A stretch of DNA of 64,000 bases from Sedimentibacter acidaminivorans (GCF_017873955.1 NZ_JAGGKS010000011.1:41459-105458); one strand, 5' to 3'. Positions 9,089 through 17,808 are shown, counted from the first letter of the stretch. Notes: generated from the letters alone by a model not told the origin. Translations and numbers: made by a program.

Positions 9089-10258
9089 CTATTTAACACC
9101 ATATTTTTCTTGGAATATGTAATCTCCGCTCTCTATTCTTACTATGGCAGCTTCTTTCCCATCTGGATTATGAGTGTCAGGGCTTATTTTGATTGTTCCT
9201 GTAACACCTTCTACAGAAACTTTTGTCAAGGATTCTGTTATTTTTTCAGGATCAGCACTATTAGCATCTTTTATAGCAGCTTCTAACAACAAAAATGCAT
9301 CATGTGCCATATATCCGTTTAATTCCATTGGTAAATCATATTTAGCTTTATATGCATCCTGCAAAGGTTTAACATCTGGATCATTAAAGTCTAAGTGGTT
9401 TACTACATAGCTTCCCTCAATAGCATCCTTAGCCATTGTCATAAGTTGATCTGAAGGCCATCCGTCTCCACCGATTAGTGTAGCTTCTATTCCAAGGTCT
9501 CTTGCTTGATTTGCACTTAATGCAACTTCTTTGTAGTAGTAAGGCATCAATATAACATCAGGATTAGCTTCTTTAATTTTACTTAATTGTGGTCTAAAAT
9601 CAACATCGCCTTCTTTAAATCCTTCTTTTGCTACAATCTTACCACCTTTTTCTGTAAATGTTTTCTCAAAGAATTCAGTAAATCCTTGAGAATAATCACT
9701 TGCTACATCATATAGTATGGCAGCATTTTTAAGTCCAAGCTTGTCATATGCATATCCAGCTGCAACCGCCCCCTGATATGGGTCTATAAAACATACTCTA
9801 AAGTTATATTTTTTTACTGAACCATCCTCGTTAACTGTAACTTTAGGGTTTGTAGCAACCGTAGCAATATCAGATACCTTGTATTGATCTAGAACTGAAG
9901 AAATAGCTAGTGCCTGTCCGCTGGCATTAGGTCCTAAAATTGCTACTACTTTATCTTGAGAGATCAATCTTTTAACTGCGTTAACAGCTTCAGCTGCATC
10001 ACCTTTTGTATCATAGTATATACCTTCAACTTGTTTACCTAAAATTCCACCATCAGCATTAACTTGTTCAATTAGCATTTTTATAGTATTGCTTTCACAT
10101 GTTCCCCAAACTGCTTGGTCACCTGTTAAAGAACCTATCCAACCAATTTTAATTACATCACTTGATGCACCAGATGTGCTTCCACTGCCTCCGCAGCCTG
10201 TTAACATCAGTGTGAAAATAAGCAACACACTAATTAATGATAATACTTTTCTTCTCAT
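9089..10258 (-). CDS. livK: branched-chain amino acid ABC transporter substrate-binding lipoprotein
   Basis: Extracellular lipid-anchored receptor that delivers amino acids to LivHMGF. 389 residues. The lipoprotein signal peptide ends at a lipobox (LTGC) with Cys at about residue 22, followed by a Gly/Ser-rich linker and a type I periplasmic-binding fold (KIGWIGSLTGDQAVWG near the start). I start it at the ATG at 10258 with AGGAGGG upstream; the frame stays open 30 codons further up to a TTG at 10348, but that part lacks an RBS and would spoil the signal peptide. The exact ligand cannot be read from sequence. Confidence 0.95.
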   Translation of the reverse strand: MRRKVLSLISVLLIFTLMLTGCGGSGSTSGASSDVIKIGWIGSLTGDQAVWGTCESNTIKMLIEQVNADGGILGKQVEGIYYDTKGDAAEAVNAVKRLISQDKVVAILGPNASGQALAISSVLDQYKVSDIATVATNPKVTVNEDGSVKKYNFRVCFIDPYQGAVAAGYAYDKLGLKNAAILYDVASDYSQGFTEFFEKTFTEKGGKIVAKEGFKEGDVDFRPQLSKIKEANPDVILMPYYYKEVALSANQARDLGIEATLIGGDGWPSDQLMTMAKDAIEGSYVVNHLDFNDPDVKPLQDAYKAKYDLPMELNGYMAHDAFLLLEAAIKDANSADPEKITESLTKVSVEGVTGTIKISPDTHNPDGKEAAIVRIESGDYIFQEKYGVK

Positions 10259-10333
10259 AAATAATACCCTCCTAATTTTATTCTTAATTATTTTAATAAA
10301 TATAAAAACAAAATATTTCCATATAATTAATAT

Positions 10334-10348
10334 ATGTAACGTTTTCAA
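10334..10348 (-). promoter_or_regulatory. candidate operator upstream of livK (cre-like)
   Basis: On the minus strand the 15-mer TTGAAAACGTTACAT lies about 80 bases upstream of livK. It fits the CcpA cre consensus except at one position, and its TTGAAA could also act as a -35 box. The first 13 bases recur exactly at the 5' end of the sensor kinase gene (12551-12563). No function is demonstrated. Confidence 0.4.
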
Positions 10349-10439
10349 AAAAAATCAAAAGAAATCAAAAAAAAGAAAAAACATATAAAACTTTTATACA
10401 TTTCTTCTCAAACTATGTTTTTTGGCTTTATACCAGTCT

Positions 10440-11273
10440 TTACTCTGTTTGGCATATATGAATCAAACCTTCGAAAAATTTATTTAGTGAAATTTTACCT
10501 CTTTTATTCTTCTTTCCTGTTATCCAGTCCATTTCTGCTTTAACACTTGAAAAATCAAATAGGATATTTGCATAAACATGAAAAACATCGTTACTGTAAT
10601 CATTTACTCCCAAGTTTGCAATATTAGTAAGTCCATTTTTTATTGCTCTTCTTACTCTTTGTTTTACTATTCTAGTACTATCACCTAGTCTATTTTCTAA
10701 GGAAACAAAATCATAATCAATAAAACTGATATCGTTTTCAAGAAGGTATAAGGTGATTTTAATTATATCATTTGTACCCTTTTCTCCAAGCATACCTAAA
10801 ATACCTAAAATATTTTTTATTTTTATTGTATAATGTTCATTTTTACATCTGCTTTGCTTTCCTGTAGATTGGAATATTTTTTTAATGTTAGATAAAGTAT
10901 TATCTAATTCTATTTTTTCTGCAACCGTTGAAACAACTCTTTCCACTTCTATTATATTTATAGGTTTTGTAATAAAAAATTCAATTCCAGATTCATATGA
11001 TTCTGAACGAAGTTGACTATCTAAAACTTGTGATATCATAATAAATGAAAGCTGTGGATTAATAGATTTAAGTTCCTTTACTAGAGTATTTCCGTCCATT
11101 ATTGGCATAAGTAAATCTACAAGCACTATATTTGGTTTCATTACAAGTATTTCTTTAAAAGCTTTTTCTCCATTAGTAGCGCTTCCTATAATTTCAAATG
11201 AATTATTTTTTTCAATAACATTACTCAAAATCCTTATTACATTTATATCGTCATCTACAATATAAAATTTCAT
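10440..11273 (-). CDS. response regulator with YcbB-type output domain (GlnL-like)
   Basis: Cytosolic regulator of a two-component system, 277 residues. N-terminal receiver domain: acidic pair DDD near residues 7-9, phospho-acceptor Asp in VLVDLLMP (about residue 56), conserved Lys in FFITKPIN. The C-terminal half (about 150-277) is not a winged helix but resembles the YcbB domain of Bacillus GlnL, with RLGDSTRIVKQRVRRAI and FFEGLIHI segments. It overlaps the kinase gene by four bases. In Bacillus, GlnK/GlnL control glutamine uptake and glutaminase; here the liv operon directly downstream is the plausible target, which is inference. Confidence 0.85.
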   Translation of the reverse strand: MKFYIVDDDINVIRILSNVIEKNNSFEIIGSATNGEKAFKEILVMKPNIVLVDLLMPIMDGNTLVKELKSINPQLSFIMISQVLDSQLRSESYESGIEFFITKPINIIEVERVVSTVAEKIELDNTLSNIKKIFQSTGKQSRCKNEHYTIKIKNILGILGMLGEKGTNDIIKITLYLLENDISFIDYDFVSLENRLGDSTRIVKQRVRRAIKNGLTNIANLGVNDYSNDVFHVYANILFDFSSVKAEMDWITGKKNKRGKISLNKFFEGLIHICQTE

Positions 11274-12565
11274 TTGGAAACACGCTCCATTTCATCTTGA
11301 TTTATTTTAACAGTAAATTTAGTTCCTATCCCAACCTGCGATTCAACTGTAATTGTACCTTTAAAAACTTCATCAACTATACCTTTAACATGCGCCAAAC
11401 CTATTCCTCGGCAAATATCTCCTGTTTGCTCTTTGAATTTAGTAGAAAACCCTGCATTAAATATGTAGTTTATATCCTCTGTCCTAATACCTGTCCCATT
11501 ATCAGATACAATAAAAACACATTCGTCCCTGTATTTATTAATATCAACATTTATGTATTCGGTTTTTTTACTTTCTCTTGCTTCAATGCTGTTATATATT
11601 AAATTTCTCAATACAGTTACTAGATAATAGTGATTGCTAACATTAAAATTATTATGTATTTTAAAATCAATATATACTTTTAATTTATTACTTCTAATAA
11701 ATTCTCTAATTTCATCACTCACTATATTTATAATATCTTTAATATTCATTTGAACGATATCATTACTATCATTAAATTGTTCTTCTAACCCTTTAATTAT
11801 ACTTATATAATCTTTTTTGATTTCATGTACATCTTTTGCTACATCTAAAGATGTTACTCTTAAATTCTCTGGATATTTCTCTAAGGATAACGCTTTATAA
11901 AGATAATATGCTTTTTTCATAACATCTTCAATTTGAAGATTATTTTTATTCATAAAATATATTTCACTTTTAACATTTGAAGTGATCAAAATAAGTTTTC
12001 TATATCTTTCTTCATGCTCCTCACGCCTTAGTAAAAAATTGTAATAGCGTGATAAAAGAATCACAAAGACTGCAATAGTAGCCCTTATAAAAGCAACGAT
12101 AATTAGTGTTTTAAAAATTTCAAGTTGAAAATTTTTAAAATGTAGCATTACGCTTACTTCTAATAGATTTGAAAAATAGTCGCTTATAACTGTTGCTGCA
12201 AAAAAGTTCGTAAGCGTTGATTTAGATTTATTCCCATATAGAAAAAGAAACAAAATTCCATACGCAAAATAAAACAGCGCATCAGCATAAATAACTTCGA
12301 AAATATTATCTATATTACTACTAACAAATAATATAAGCCCTCGGTATAAAGAAGATATAATTCCTGCTGAAAATGCTATTATTACTGGGTTATAATCTCT
12401 GTTAAAATACAGCATTATAGGCAATATAATAGGAGCTAACGATATCATAAATCCAGGTGCAAATAATTGAAAGTTTACTTGTGCTGCAAGCGCTATGCAT
12501 ATAGCAGCTGTTAAAGTAGTCTTTAATTTATTAATAAAATCATCTCCAATTAGTAACGTTTTCAA
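11270..12565 (-). CDS. sensor histidine kinase, membrane-bound (GlnK-like)
   Basis: About 431 residues. Five to six transmembrane helices occupy residues 12-185; a cytosolic linker follows, then a His phospho-acceptor region (DVHEIKKDYISI, about residue 247), N box (LRNLIYNSIEA), G1 box (VSDNGTGI) and a G2-like region (GIGLAHVKGIV). No extracellular sensor domain is visible, so sensing is probably within the membrane. The start is uncertain: the TTG at 12565 has no convincing RBS and coincides with a 13-base motif shared with the liv upstream region. Coupled to the response regulator gene by an ATGA overlap. Confidence 0.85.
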   Translation of the reverse strand: MKTLLIGDDFINKLKTTLTAAICIALAAQVNFQLFAPGFMISLAPIILPIMLYFNRDYNPVIIAFSAGIISSLYRGLILFVSSNIDNIFEVIYADALFYFAYGILFLFLYGNKSKSTLTNFFAATVISDYFSNLLEVSVMLHFKNFQLEIFKTLIIVAFIRATIAVFVILLSRYYNFLLRREEHEERYRKLILITSNVKSEIYFMNKNNLQIEDVMKKAYYLYKALSLEKYPENLRVTSLDVAKDVHEIKKDYISIIKGLEEQFNDSNDIVQMNIKDIINIVSDEIREFIRSNKLKVYIDFKIHNNFNVSNHYYLVTVLRNLIYNSIEARESKKTEYINVDINKYRDECVFIVSDNGTGIRTEDINYIFNAGFSTKFKEQTGDICRGIGLAHVKGIVDEVFKGTITVESQVGIGTKFTVKINQDEMERVSK

Positions 12566-12594
12566 GCTTTAGAATAAATATATTCTATGTTGTA

Positions 12595-12617
12595 GGGTTA
12601 GCATAAAATGCTAACCC
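12595..12617. terminator. hairpin downstream of folA
   Basis: Perfect 10-bp stem (GGGTTAGCAT / ATGCTAACCC) with an AAA loop, 9 bases past the folA stop. Same arms as the ppdK/proA terminator 9 kb away. The following T-run on the minus strand is weak, so the sensor kinase gene downstream may receive read-through. Confidence 0.65.
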
Positions 12618-12625
12618 ATTAATTT

Positions 12626-13129
12626 CTACTTTTGTATTGGTCTCATATTCTTATATGTATTAAATGTAAACTCTATACCATTATTAATATGCTTTTCTGA
12701 TTTGAAAACTAATTTCCAGTTTGCATCATCGTCAAAATTGTGTAAATATGTGTCTGCCTTAGCAGTTGCATTAACCTTTGTAATATATGCCTCTTCACAA
12801 TATGGATAGAGTTCATTATAAATCTTTCCTCCACCAATAATAAAAACATCATCACTATCATATTTTTTCAATTCTTCAAACAATTCATCAGTTGAATTGC
12901 ATATAATGCAACCTTCTTTTTTAAATTTTTCATCTCTTGTTAAAACAATATTTGTTCTATTTTTCAATGGATTTCCACCTGGAAATGACAATAAAGTAGG
13001 TCTACCCATAACAACAATTTTATTTTTTGTTGTATTTCTAAAAAATGCCATGTCGTCAGGAAGATCAAACAATAAATCACCATCAAATCCTATTCCCCAG
13101 TCACTAGCAACTGCTACTATTAATTTCAT
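12626..13129 (-). CDS. folA: dihydrofolate reductase
   Basis: Regenerates tetrahydrofolate from the dihydrofolate produced by thymidylate synthase next door. 167 residues. N-terminal MKLIVAVASDWGIG, the Asp in LPDDMAFFRNTT in the place of the catalytic acid, VVMGRPT for NADPH binding, and VFIIGGGKIYNELYP are all canonical. I start it at the ATG at 13129 with GAGGAG upstream; the frame extends 31 codons further but that stretch lies over thyA. It starts 13 bases after the thyA stop, one operon. Confidence 0.96.
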   Translation of the reverse strand: MKLIVAVASDWGIGFDGDLLFDLPDDMAFFRNTTKNKIVVMGRPTLLSFPGGNPLKNRTNIVLTRDEKFKKEGCIICNSTDELFEELKKYDSDDVFIIGGGKIYNELYPYCEEAYITKVNATAKADTYLHNFDDDANWKLVFKSEKHINNGIEFTFNTYKNMRPIQK

Positions 13130-13142
13130 AATTTCTCCTCTT

Positions 13143-13973
13143 TTACACTGCAATAGGTACTTTAATTTTAACTGGATTAAATTTATAGTCAATAAGTTTA
13201 AAACTATCAACTTTAAAGTCATAAAAATCAGTTATGTTTTTATCTACCTCAATTTTAGGTGCATCAAAAGATTTGTTTTTTATTAATTCTTCAATAATAG
13301 GAACATGTCTGTCGTATATATGTGCATCAGCTATAACATGTACTAACTCACCAGCTTCTAAACCGCTTATCTGTGCCATCATATGTACTAATATTGAATA
13401 TTGCACTACATTCCAGTTATTGGCTGCAAGCATGTCCTGTGATCGCTGATTAAGTATAGCATTTAATTTATTTCCTGACACATTAAATGTCATGCTGTAA
13501 GCACATGGATACAAATGCATTTCATGTAGATCTTCAAAATTATATATGTTAGTCAAAATTCTCCTGCTATAAGGATTATTTTTAAGATCATAAATTACTC
13601 TATCTACTTGGTTAAATTCTCCTTCTTTATATTTGTGCTTTATTCCTAATTGATATCCATACGCCTTGCCAATAGAACCAGTACCATCAGCCCATGAATC
13701 CCAAATATGACTATCTAAATCATTAACATTATTAGACTTCTTCTGCCAAATCCACAACAATTCATCAACTGCCGCTTTAAAGTTTGTTTTTCTCAATGTT
13801 AAAATTGGAAAGCTTTCTTCTAAATTATATCTATTAACTATTCCGAATTTCTTTATTGTATGAGCAGGAGTTCCATCTTCCCATCTAGGTCTAACATCAT
13901 ATTCATTATCCCAAACGCCATTTTGTAAAATTTCCTTGCAATTTTCTATAAATATTTTATCTGCTGCGTTCAC
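13143..13973 (-). CDS. thyA: thymidylate synthase
   Basis: Methylates dUMP to dTMP using methylene-tetrahydrofolate. 276 residues; the catalytic Cys157 sits in LYPCAYSM, and QRSQDM and ADAHIYDRHV are the phosphate- and ribose-binding segments. The usual LGxPFN stretch reads LAANNWN, a variant that leaves the Asn in place. GTG start with GGGAGG eight bases upstream. First gene of a thyA-folA operon. Confidence 0.96.
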   Translation of the reverse strand: MNAADKIFIENCKEILQNGVWDNEYDVRPRWEDGTPAHTIKKFGIVNRYNLEESFPILTLRKTNFKAAVDELLWIWQKKSNNVNDLDSHIWDSWADGTGSIGKAYGYQLGIKHKYKEGEFNQVDRVIYDLKNNPYSRRILTNIYNFEDLHEMHLYPCAYSMTFNVSGNKLNAILNQRSQDMLAANNWNVVQYSILVHMMAQISGLEAGELVHVIADAHIYDRHVPIIEELIKNKSFDAPKIEVDKNITDFYDFKVDSFKLIDYKFNPVKIKVPIAV

Positions 13974-14052
13974 ACCATCATCCTCCCGATCTTTTATTTA
14001 TTATATTATACATTAGTAGGTAAAACTTTACAAGATATTAAATACATCAAAT

Positions 14053-14074
14053 AAGGCGAGCATATGCCCGCCTT
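14053..14074. terminator. hairpin downstream of small gene 14090-14284
   Basis: Stem AAGGCG / CGCCTT with inner GCA / TGC and one A:C mismatch. Tail TTATTT on the minus strand. Close sequence relative of the livK-livH hairpin. Confidence 0.6.
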
Positions 14075-14089
14075 TCTTATATAATATAA

Positions 14090-14284
14090 TTATTTCATTG
14101 AACTATTATTAACAAAACTTTTAATTTTCATCTTTTCTTCAAAACCACTAACTCTCATAGCCTCAGAAGCTTCGCTTTCAAAATTCTTAAAATATATACT
14201 CATATCTCCATCTTTGGAATCGTCATACATAATGCACCTGTAGCCTTCATCATACATTTTCTTTATTTTTTCAAATTCATTCAT
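14090..14284 (-). CDS. small protein of unknown function
   Basis: 64 residues, acidic and mixed charge, with no membrane segment, signal or recognised domain. It begins MNEFEKIKKMYDEGYRCIMY. Start at the ATG at 14284 because AAGGGAGA is well placed; an in-frame ATG 31 codons upstream has no RBS and codes a low-complexity Lys/Asn stretch. Followed by a hairpin. Function unknown; it may be a conserved short clostridial protein, but I do not recognise the family. Confidence 0.6.
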   Translation of the reverse strand: MNEFEKIKKMYDEGYRCIMYDDSKDGDMSIYFKNFESEASEAMRVSGFEEKMKIKSFVNNSSMK

Positions 14285-14459
14285 AACATTCTCCCTTAAA
14301 ATAAAATTATTATTACTATTATTGCCAATTTTATTCTTTTTTATTAATTTTTTTTGAATCTTAATGTATATCGGCATAAATAGATAATTATATAATGAAT
14401 GCTATGATAACAATTTACACTTTATGAAATAACAAATAATATTTTCTAAAATACACTTT

Positions 14460-15116
14460 TTAGACTAGCTTTTCGATTTTTCCTTTTTTTGCTAATGCTA
14501 AAAGCATTCCTAAAGCAATAGAAAGAAAAGCAGAAGCTAAAACTCTATACTCTGATGGTAATAAAAAGACGGCTGTATGAACTGGTATCCAAAACATTGT
14601 ACATGTTTTTACCCAACTAAACTCAACTAGCGAATGCCAATCAACTCTATCAACTAAGATACTTAAGTTTATTTTACCCAATTTTTCATACTTTGCATCA
14701 ATATATAAATCCATAAATCTGTGAAAAACCATCATCATTGGTCCAAAGGTTAAATTCATTACTGTACTACCAAAAAATGCTTGAGCTAAAGCACTATTTA
14801 CAAATGGTAGCAACCCAGATTTTTGGGCAATTAAAGAGCCTCCCATAAAAATTGTAAACACAAGAGAAATCATCATACCAATAATTCCCCAAACTATTAT
14901 TCTATAAATTATTCCTTTTGGGATAATGTATTCGCCCTTTACCAACCTTACCCCTAACAAATCGCCCATTGTTGCCAATATTGAAAATTTTATAAATCCA
15001 CCCAAATATGGATGGGAGCTGGTAAATACTAGAAATGCTTCTCTTGAAATGGGAGTTACTAGCACTACTACCCATACTAGCAATGAAGCAATCCATATAA
15101 AATCACCTTTTTTCAA
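14460..15116 (-). CDS. integral membrane protein, probably Mpv17/PMP22-like
   Basis: About 218 residues with four to five hydrophobic helices. The C-terminal pattern (FWIPVHTAVFLLPSEYR followed by a helix) and GPMMMVFHRFMD recall the Mpv17/PMP22 family, whose function is unclear; I hold this family call at moderate confidence. The start is a TTG at 15116 with AGGAGG six bases upstream. An in-frame ATG at 15146 lies inside the hairpin behind iorB and is unlikely. It sits 56 bases downstream of iorB, so it may receive read-through from the sigma-54 promoter of iorAB. Confidence 0.7.
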   Translation of the reverse strand: MKKGDFIWIASLLVWVVVLVTPISREAFLVFTSSHPYLGGFIKFSILATMGDLLGVRLVKGEYIIPKGIIYRIIVWGIIGMMISLVFTIFMGGSLIAQKSGLLPFVNSALAQAFFGSTVMNLTFGPMMMVFHRFMDLYIDAKYEKLGKINLSILVDRVDWHSLVEFSWVKTCTMFWIPVHTAVFLLPSEYRVLASAFLSIALGMLLALAKKGKIEKLV

Positions 15117-15136
15117 TCTCTGCCTCCTATTAATAT

Positions 15137-15164
15137 AGTGCTGCATAACACATTATGCAGCACT
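15137..15164. terminator. hairpin between iorB and the membrane protein
   Basis: Perfect 12-bp stem (AGTGCTGCATAA / TTATGCAGCACT) with a 4-base loop, 8 bases after the iorB stop. The T-run is weak on the minus strand, so it may attenuate rather than stop transcription. Confidence 0.6.
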
Positions 15165-15172
15165 AATTTAAA

Positions 15173-15742
15173 TTAAACTAAATTCATACCTACTTCTAAG
15201 GCCTTTAAATTAATATCAATTAATTTTGGCTTTATATTATCTCTTAAAATTTTATCCCAATCAATATCTTCAAGTTTCATTGATTTAATTATTGTTCCAA
15301 GCAATATAACATTCATAACTTTAGAATTACCAATAGTCTCAGCTTCTTTTGCCCCATCAATTACAATTGTTTTAGCTTTGCTTTTTAGTACTTCTACAGC
15401 ATTTTCAGGATAGTCTAATTTTCCAGAAAGTATTGGCATTGAATTTATTTCAAAATCATTTACAACAACTATACCATTAGGTTTCAAATAATTCAAATAT
15501 CTCAAGGCTTCCATTTTTTCAAATGATACTAAGATATCTGCTCCTCCTAACTCAATAACTGGAGATTCCACCTTATCACCATACCTTACATGAGACGATA
15601 CAGAGCCACCTCTTTGAGACATACCATGAATTTCACTCATTTTTACATCATAGCCTGATTCCAAAAGGCCAATTGTTAAAAGCTTACTTGCAAGTATTGT
15701 ACCTTGACCGCCTACTCCTACTAATAAAATATTATTTGTCAT
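15173..15742 (-). CDS. iorB: indolepyruvate:ferredoxin oxidoreductase, beta subunit
   Basis: Gamma-type POR subunit (189 residues) of the enzyme that oxidises aryl pyruvates to aryl-acetyl-CoA, reducing ferredoxin, in aromatic amino acid fermentation. N-terminal NILLVGVGGQGTILASKLL and EIHGMSQRGGSVSSHVRYG are family signatures. Its ATG directly abuts the iorA stop, so the subunits are made together. Confidence 0.95.
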   Translation of the reverse strand: MTNNILLVGVGGQGTILASKLLTIGLLESGYDVKMSEIHGMSQRGGSVSSHVRYGDKVESPVIELGGADILVSFEKMEALRYLNYLKPNGIVVVNDFEINSMPILSGKLDYPENAVEVLKSKAKTIVIDGAKEAETIGNSKVMNVILLGTIIKSMKLEDIDWDKILRDNIKPKLIDINLKALEVGMNLV

Positions 15743-17527
15743 TTATGCTTCCACCTTTCTTATAGCTTTTACAGGACATACTTGAAGACATACTTCACAG
15801 CCTACACATGAATCTTGATCTATTTTTGATTTTTTACTTATTTTATCAAAGGATATAGCAGGACATCCAGTTCTTATACATGCCTTGCAGCCTATACACT
15901 TTTCCTCATCTACTATACATTTAGATTTAAACGCAGTGCTGAATTCTTCTTTATCCTCTGGAGAAAATTTCTTTAACACACATGGCCACCTTGTTATGAT
16001 TACTGATGGTTCATCAAGACTAAGAGCCCAATCAAGTGCATGTTTAACTGCTTTTAAATCATTTGGATTAATTGTGATAACATTCTTAAATCCTAAAGCC
16101 TTAACTATTGCTTCAATATCTAATTCAACAGTTTTCTCCCCTTGTAATGTATACCCTGAACCTGGGTTTTCCTGATGTCCAGTCATACCTGTTATACGGT
16201 TATCAAGAATTACATTAACTGTATTACTGTTATTGTAAATAACATCAATTAATGAATTTATTCCTGTATGGAAAAATGTTGAGTCTCCAAGACAAGAAAC
16301 AACTCTCATCTTATTGTTTTCATTCATGTTAAAAACTTGTTGAGCACCATGACCAACGCTTATACTTGACCCCATACATATATTTTGATCAACTGCATTG
16401 TAAGGCTCGGAAAAAGCTAAAGAATAACATCCAATATCACCTGACATCAATACATTTTTTCTTTTGCCTAATTCATGATAGAAACCTCTGTGAGGACAGC
16501 CGGCACAAAGTGTCGGTGGTCTTGATACCACTTCTTTTTCATCATACTCTACATTTGGTTTTATTTCTCCAAACACCGCTTGTCTAATAACTTCTGGCAA
16601 CATTTCTCCATAGGCAGGGAATAAATTGTTCCCGTAACATTCAAATCCTAGTACCCTTACCTGTTCTTCTATATAAGGATCATTTTCTTCAATAACATAT
16701 ATTTTTTCAACTTTTGAACAAAACTCTTTTATTTTCTCAGTTGGAAGAGGTTGTGTATATCCTAACTTTAAATATGATGCCGTATTTCCAAACACCTCTT
16801 TTGCATAACTGTAACATACTCCAGAAGATATAACGCCCACTTTAGTATCGTTCCATTCCATATAATTCAACTCTGTACTGTTTGAAAATTCTAATAATTC
16901 TTTTTGTCTTTCTTCTACCTTTACTCTTAATTTTCTTGCAACAGCAGGGACAGTTACATATTTATTTATATCTTTTTTATATTCTATGATTGCTTTTTCT
17001 TCTCTATCAAGACATTCAACAGTTCCTTTTGAGTGACATACTCTTGTGGTCATTCTAATTAAAACTGGTGTATTATATTTTTCACTTATATCAAATGCTA
17101 CCTTAGTCATATCTTTTGATTCTTGAGAATCAGAAGGTTCTAGCATAGGAATCTTTGCAAACTTTGCATAGTTTCTGTTATCTTGTTCATTTTGTGATGA
17201 GTGCTGTCCTGGTTCATCTGCTGAAACTAAAACCATTCCTCCATATACCCCTGTATATGAAACTGTAAACAATGGATCTGCAGCAACATTTACACCTACA
17301 TGTTTCATAGATGCCAACGCTCTTGCGCCTGCCATTGAAGCCCCTATAGCTGCTTCTAACGCAACCTTTTCATTATTTGCCCATTCTGCTAAAATATCAT
17401 CCTTATAAAGCGCAACATTTTCTAATATTTCAGTACTTGGTGTTCCTGGATAAGCAGAAGCATACCTAACCCCTGCTTCATATGCACCACGTGCAATTGC
17501 TTCATTTCCTGTCATTAATTTTTTCAT
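15743..17527 (-). CDS. iorA: indolepyruvate:ferredoxin oxidoreductase, alpha subunit
   Basis: Large subunit, 594 residues: N-terminal POR domain (MTGNEAIARGAYEAGV, YPGTPSTEI), TPP-binding domain (CAGCPHRGFY, SGDIGCYSL, GDSTFFHTG, NRITGMTGHQENPG) and a C-terminal two-cluster ferredoxin domain with CxxCxxC patterns (CIGCKACIRTGCP; CVGCEVCLQVCP) for two 4Fe-4S clusters. Substrates are transaminated Trp, Phe or Tyr. A -24/-12 promoter lies about 100 bases upstream, and a PrpR_N-type sigma-54 activator gene is immediately upstream, so expression is very probably sigma-54 dependent. Confidence 0.97.
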   Translation of the reverse strand: MKKLMTGNEAIARGAYEAGVRYASAYPGTPSTEILENVALYKDDILAEWANNEKVALEAAIGASMAGARALASMKHVGVNVAADPLFTVSYTGVYGGMVLVSADEPGQHSSQNEQDNRNYAKFAKIPMLEPSDSQESKDMTKVAFDISEKYNTPVLIRMTTRVCHSKGTVECLDREEKAIIEYKKDINKYVTVPAVARKLRVKVEERQKELLEFSNSTELNYMEWNDTKVGVISSGVCYSYAKEVFGNTASYLKLGYTQPLPTEKIKEFCSKVEKIYVIEENDPYIEEQVRVLGFECYGNNLFPAYGEMLPEVIRQAVFGEIKPNVEYDEKEVVSRPPTLCAGCPHRGFYHELGKRKNVLMSGDIGCYSLAFSEPYNAVDQNICMGSSISVGHGAQQVFNMNENNKMRVVSCLGDSTFFHTGINSLIDVIYNNSNTVNVILDNRITGMTGHQENPGSGYTLQGEKTVELDIEAIVKALGFKNVITINPNDLKAVKHALDWALSLDEPSVIITRWPCVLKKFSPEDKEEFSTAFKSKCIVDEEKCIGCKACIRTGCPAISFDKISKKSKIDQDSCVGCEVCLQVCPVKAIRKVEA

Positions 17528-17629
17528 ATTTTAACTCCTTAATTTTATATTTATTTTACAGCCGATGTGAATAATACTAATAATAAATATATTTCCTTAG
17601 ATGATAATGTTCTGTTGTTAATATTATTT

Positions 17630-17646
17630 AGCAATAACTGTGCCAA
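17630..17646 (-). promoter_or_regulatory. sigma-54 (-24/-12) promoter of iorAB
   Basis: The minus strand reads TTGGCACAGTTATTGCT: TGGCAC, five bases, TTGCT, with GG and GC 10 bases apart, a near-perfect match to the sigma-54 consensus. It starts at the T-tract of the terminator of the upstream activator gene and leaves a leader of roughly 90 bases before iorA. Confidence 0.88.
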
Positions 17647-17650
17647 AAAA

Positions 17651-17699
17651 AACAAATGCCTCTAATACTGTGTTTTATACGTATTAAAAGGCATTTGTT
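17651..17699 (-). terminator. terminator of the PrpR_N-type activator gene
   Basis: Outer 11-bp stem (AACAAATGCCT / AGGCATTTGTT), small internal loop, inner 6-bp stem (TAATAC / GTATTA), followed on the minus strand by a run of eight T. The T-run merges directly into the iorAB sigma-54 promoter. Confidence 0.85.
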
Positions 17700-17715
17700 C
17701 ATAATTATGTTTTGT

Positions 17716-17745
17716 TTTTTAGACGTTTTGTTTATGTTTTTAGAC
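17716..17745. promoter_or_regulatory. candidate enhancer site for the iorAB activator
   Basis: Two direct repeats TTTTTAGAC at 17716-17724 and 17737-17745, start-to-start 21 bases (two helical turns), 70-105 bases upstream of the sigma-54 promoter. Position and spacing suit an enhancer-binding protein, but the region is AT-rich and this is inference. Confidence 0.35.
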
Positions 17746-17808
17746 ATTTCTAAAGCTTAATAATAAGCTAAAAACTCCTAGAAGCAATTATTTTTTATTT
17801 TTTACTAC

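Noticed and set aside
10089..10388. 99-codon open frame on the plus strand across the start of livK
   Set aside because: It is antisense to livK and its upstream region, has no RBS, and translates to low-complexity Ile/Asn/Lys sequence.
12897..13286. 129-codon plus-strand open frame over folA and thyA
   Set aside because: Antisense shadow of two well-supported genes; no RBS and no recognisable domain.
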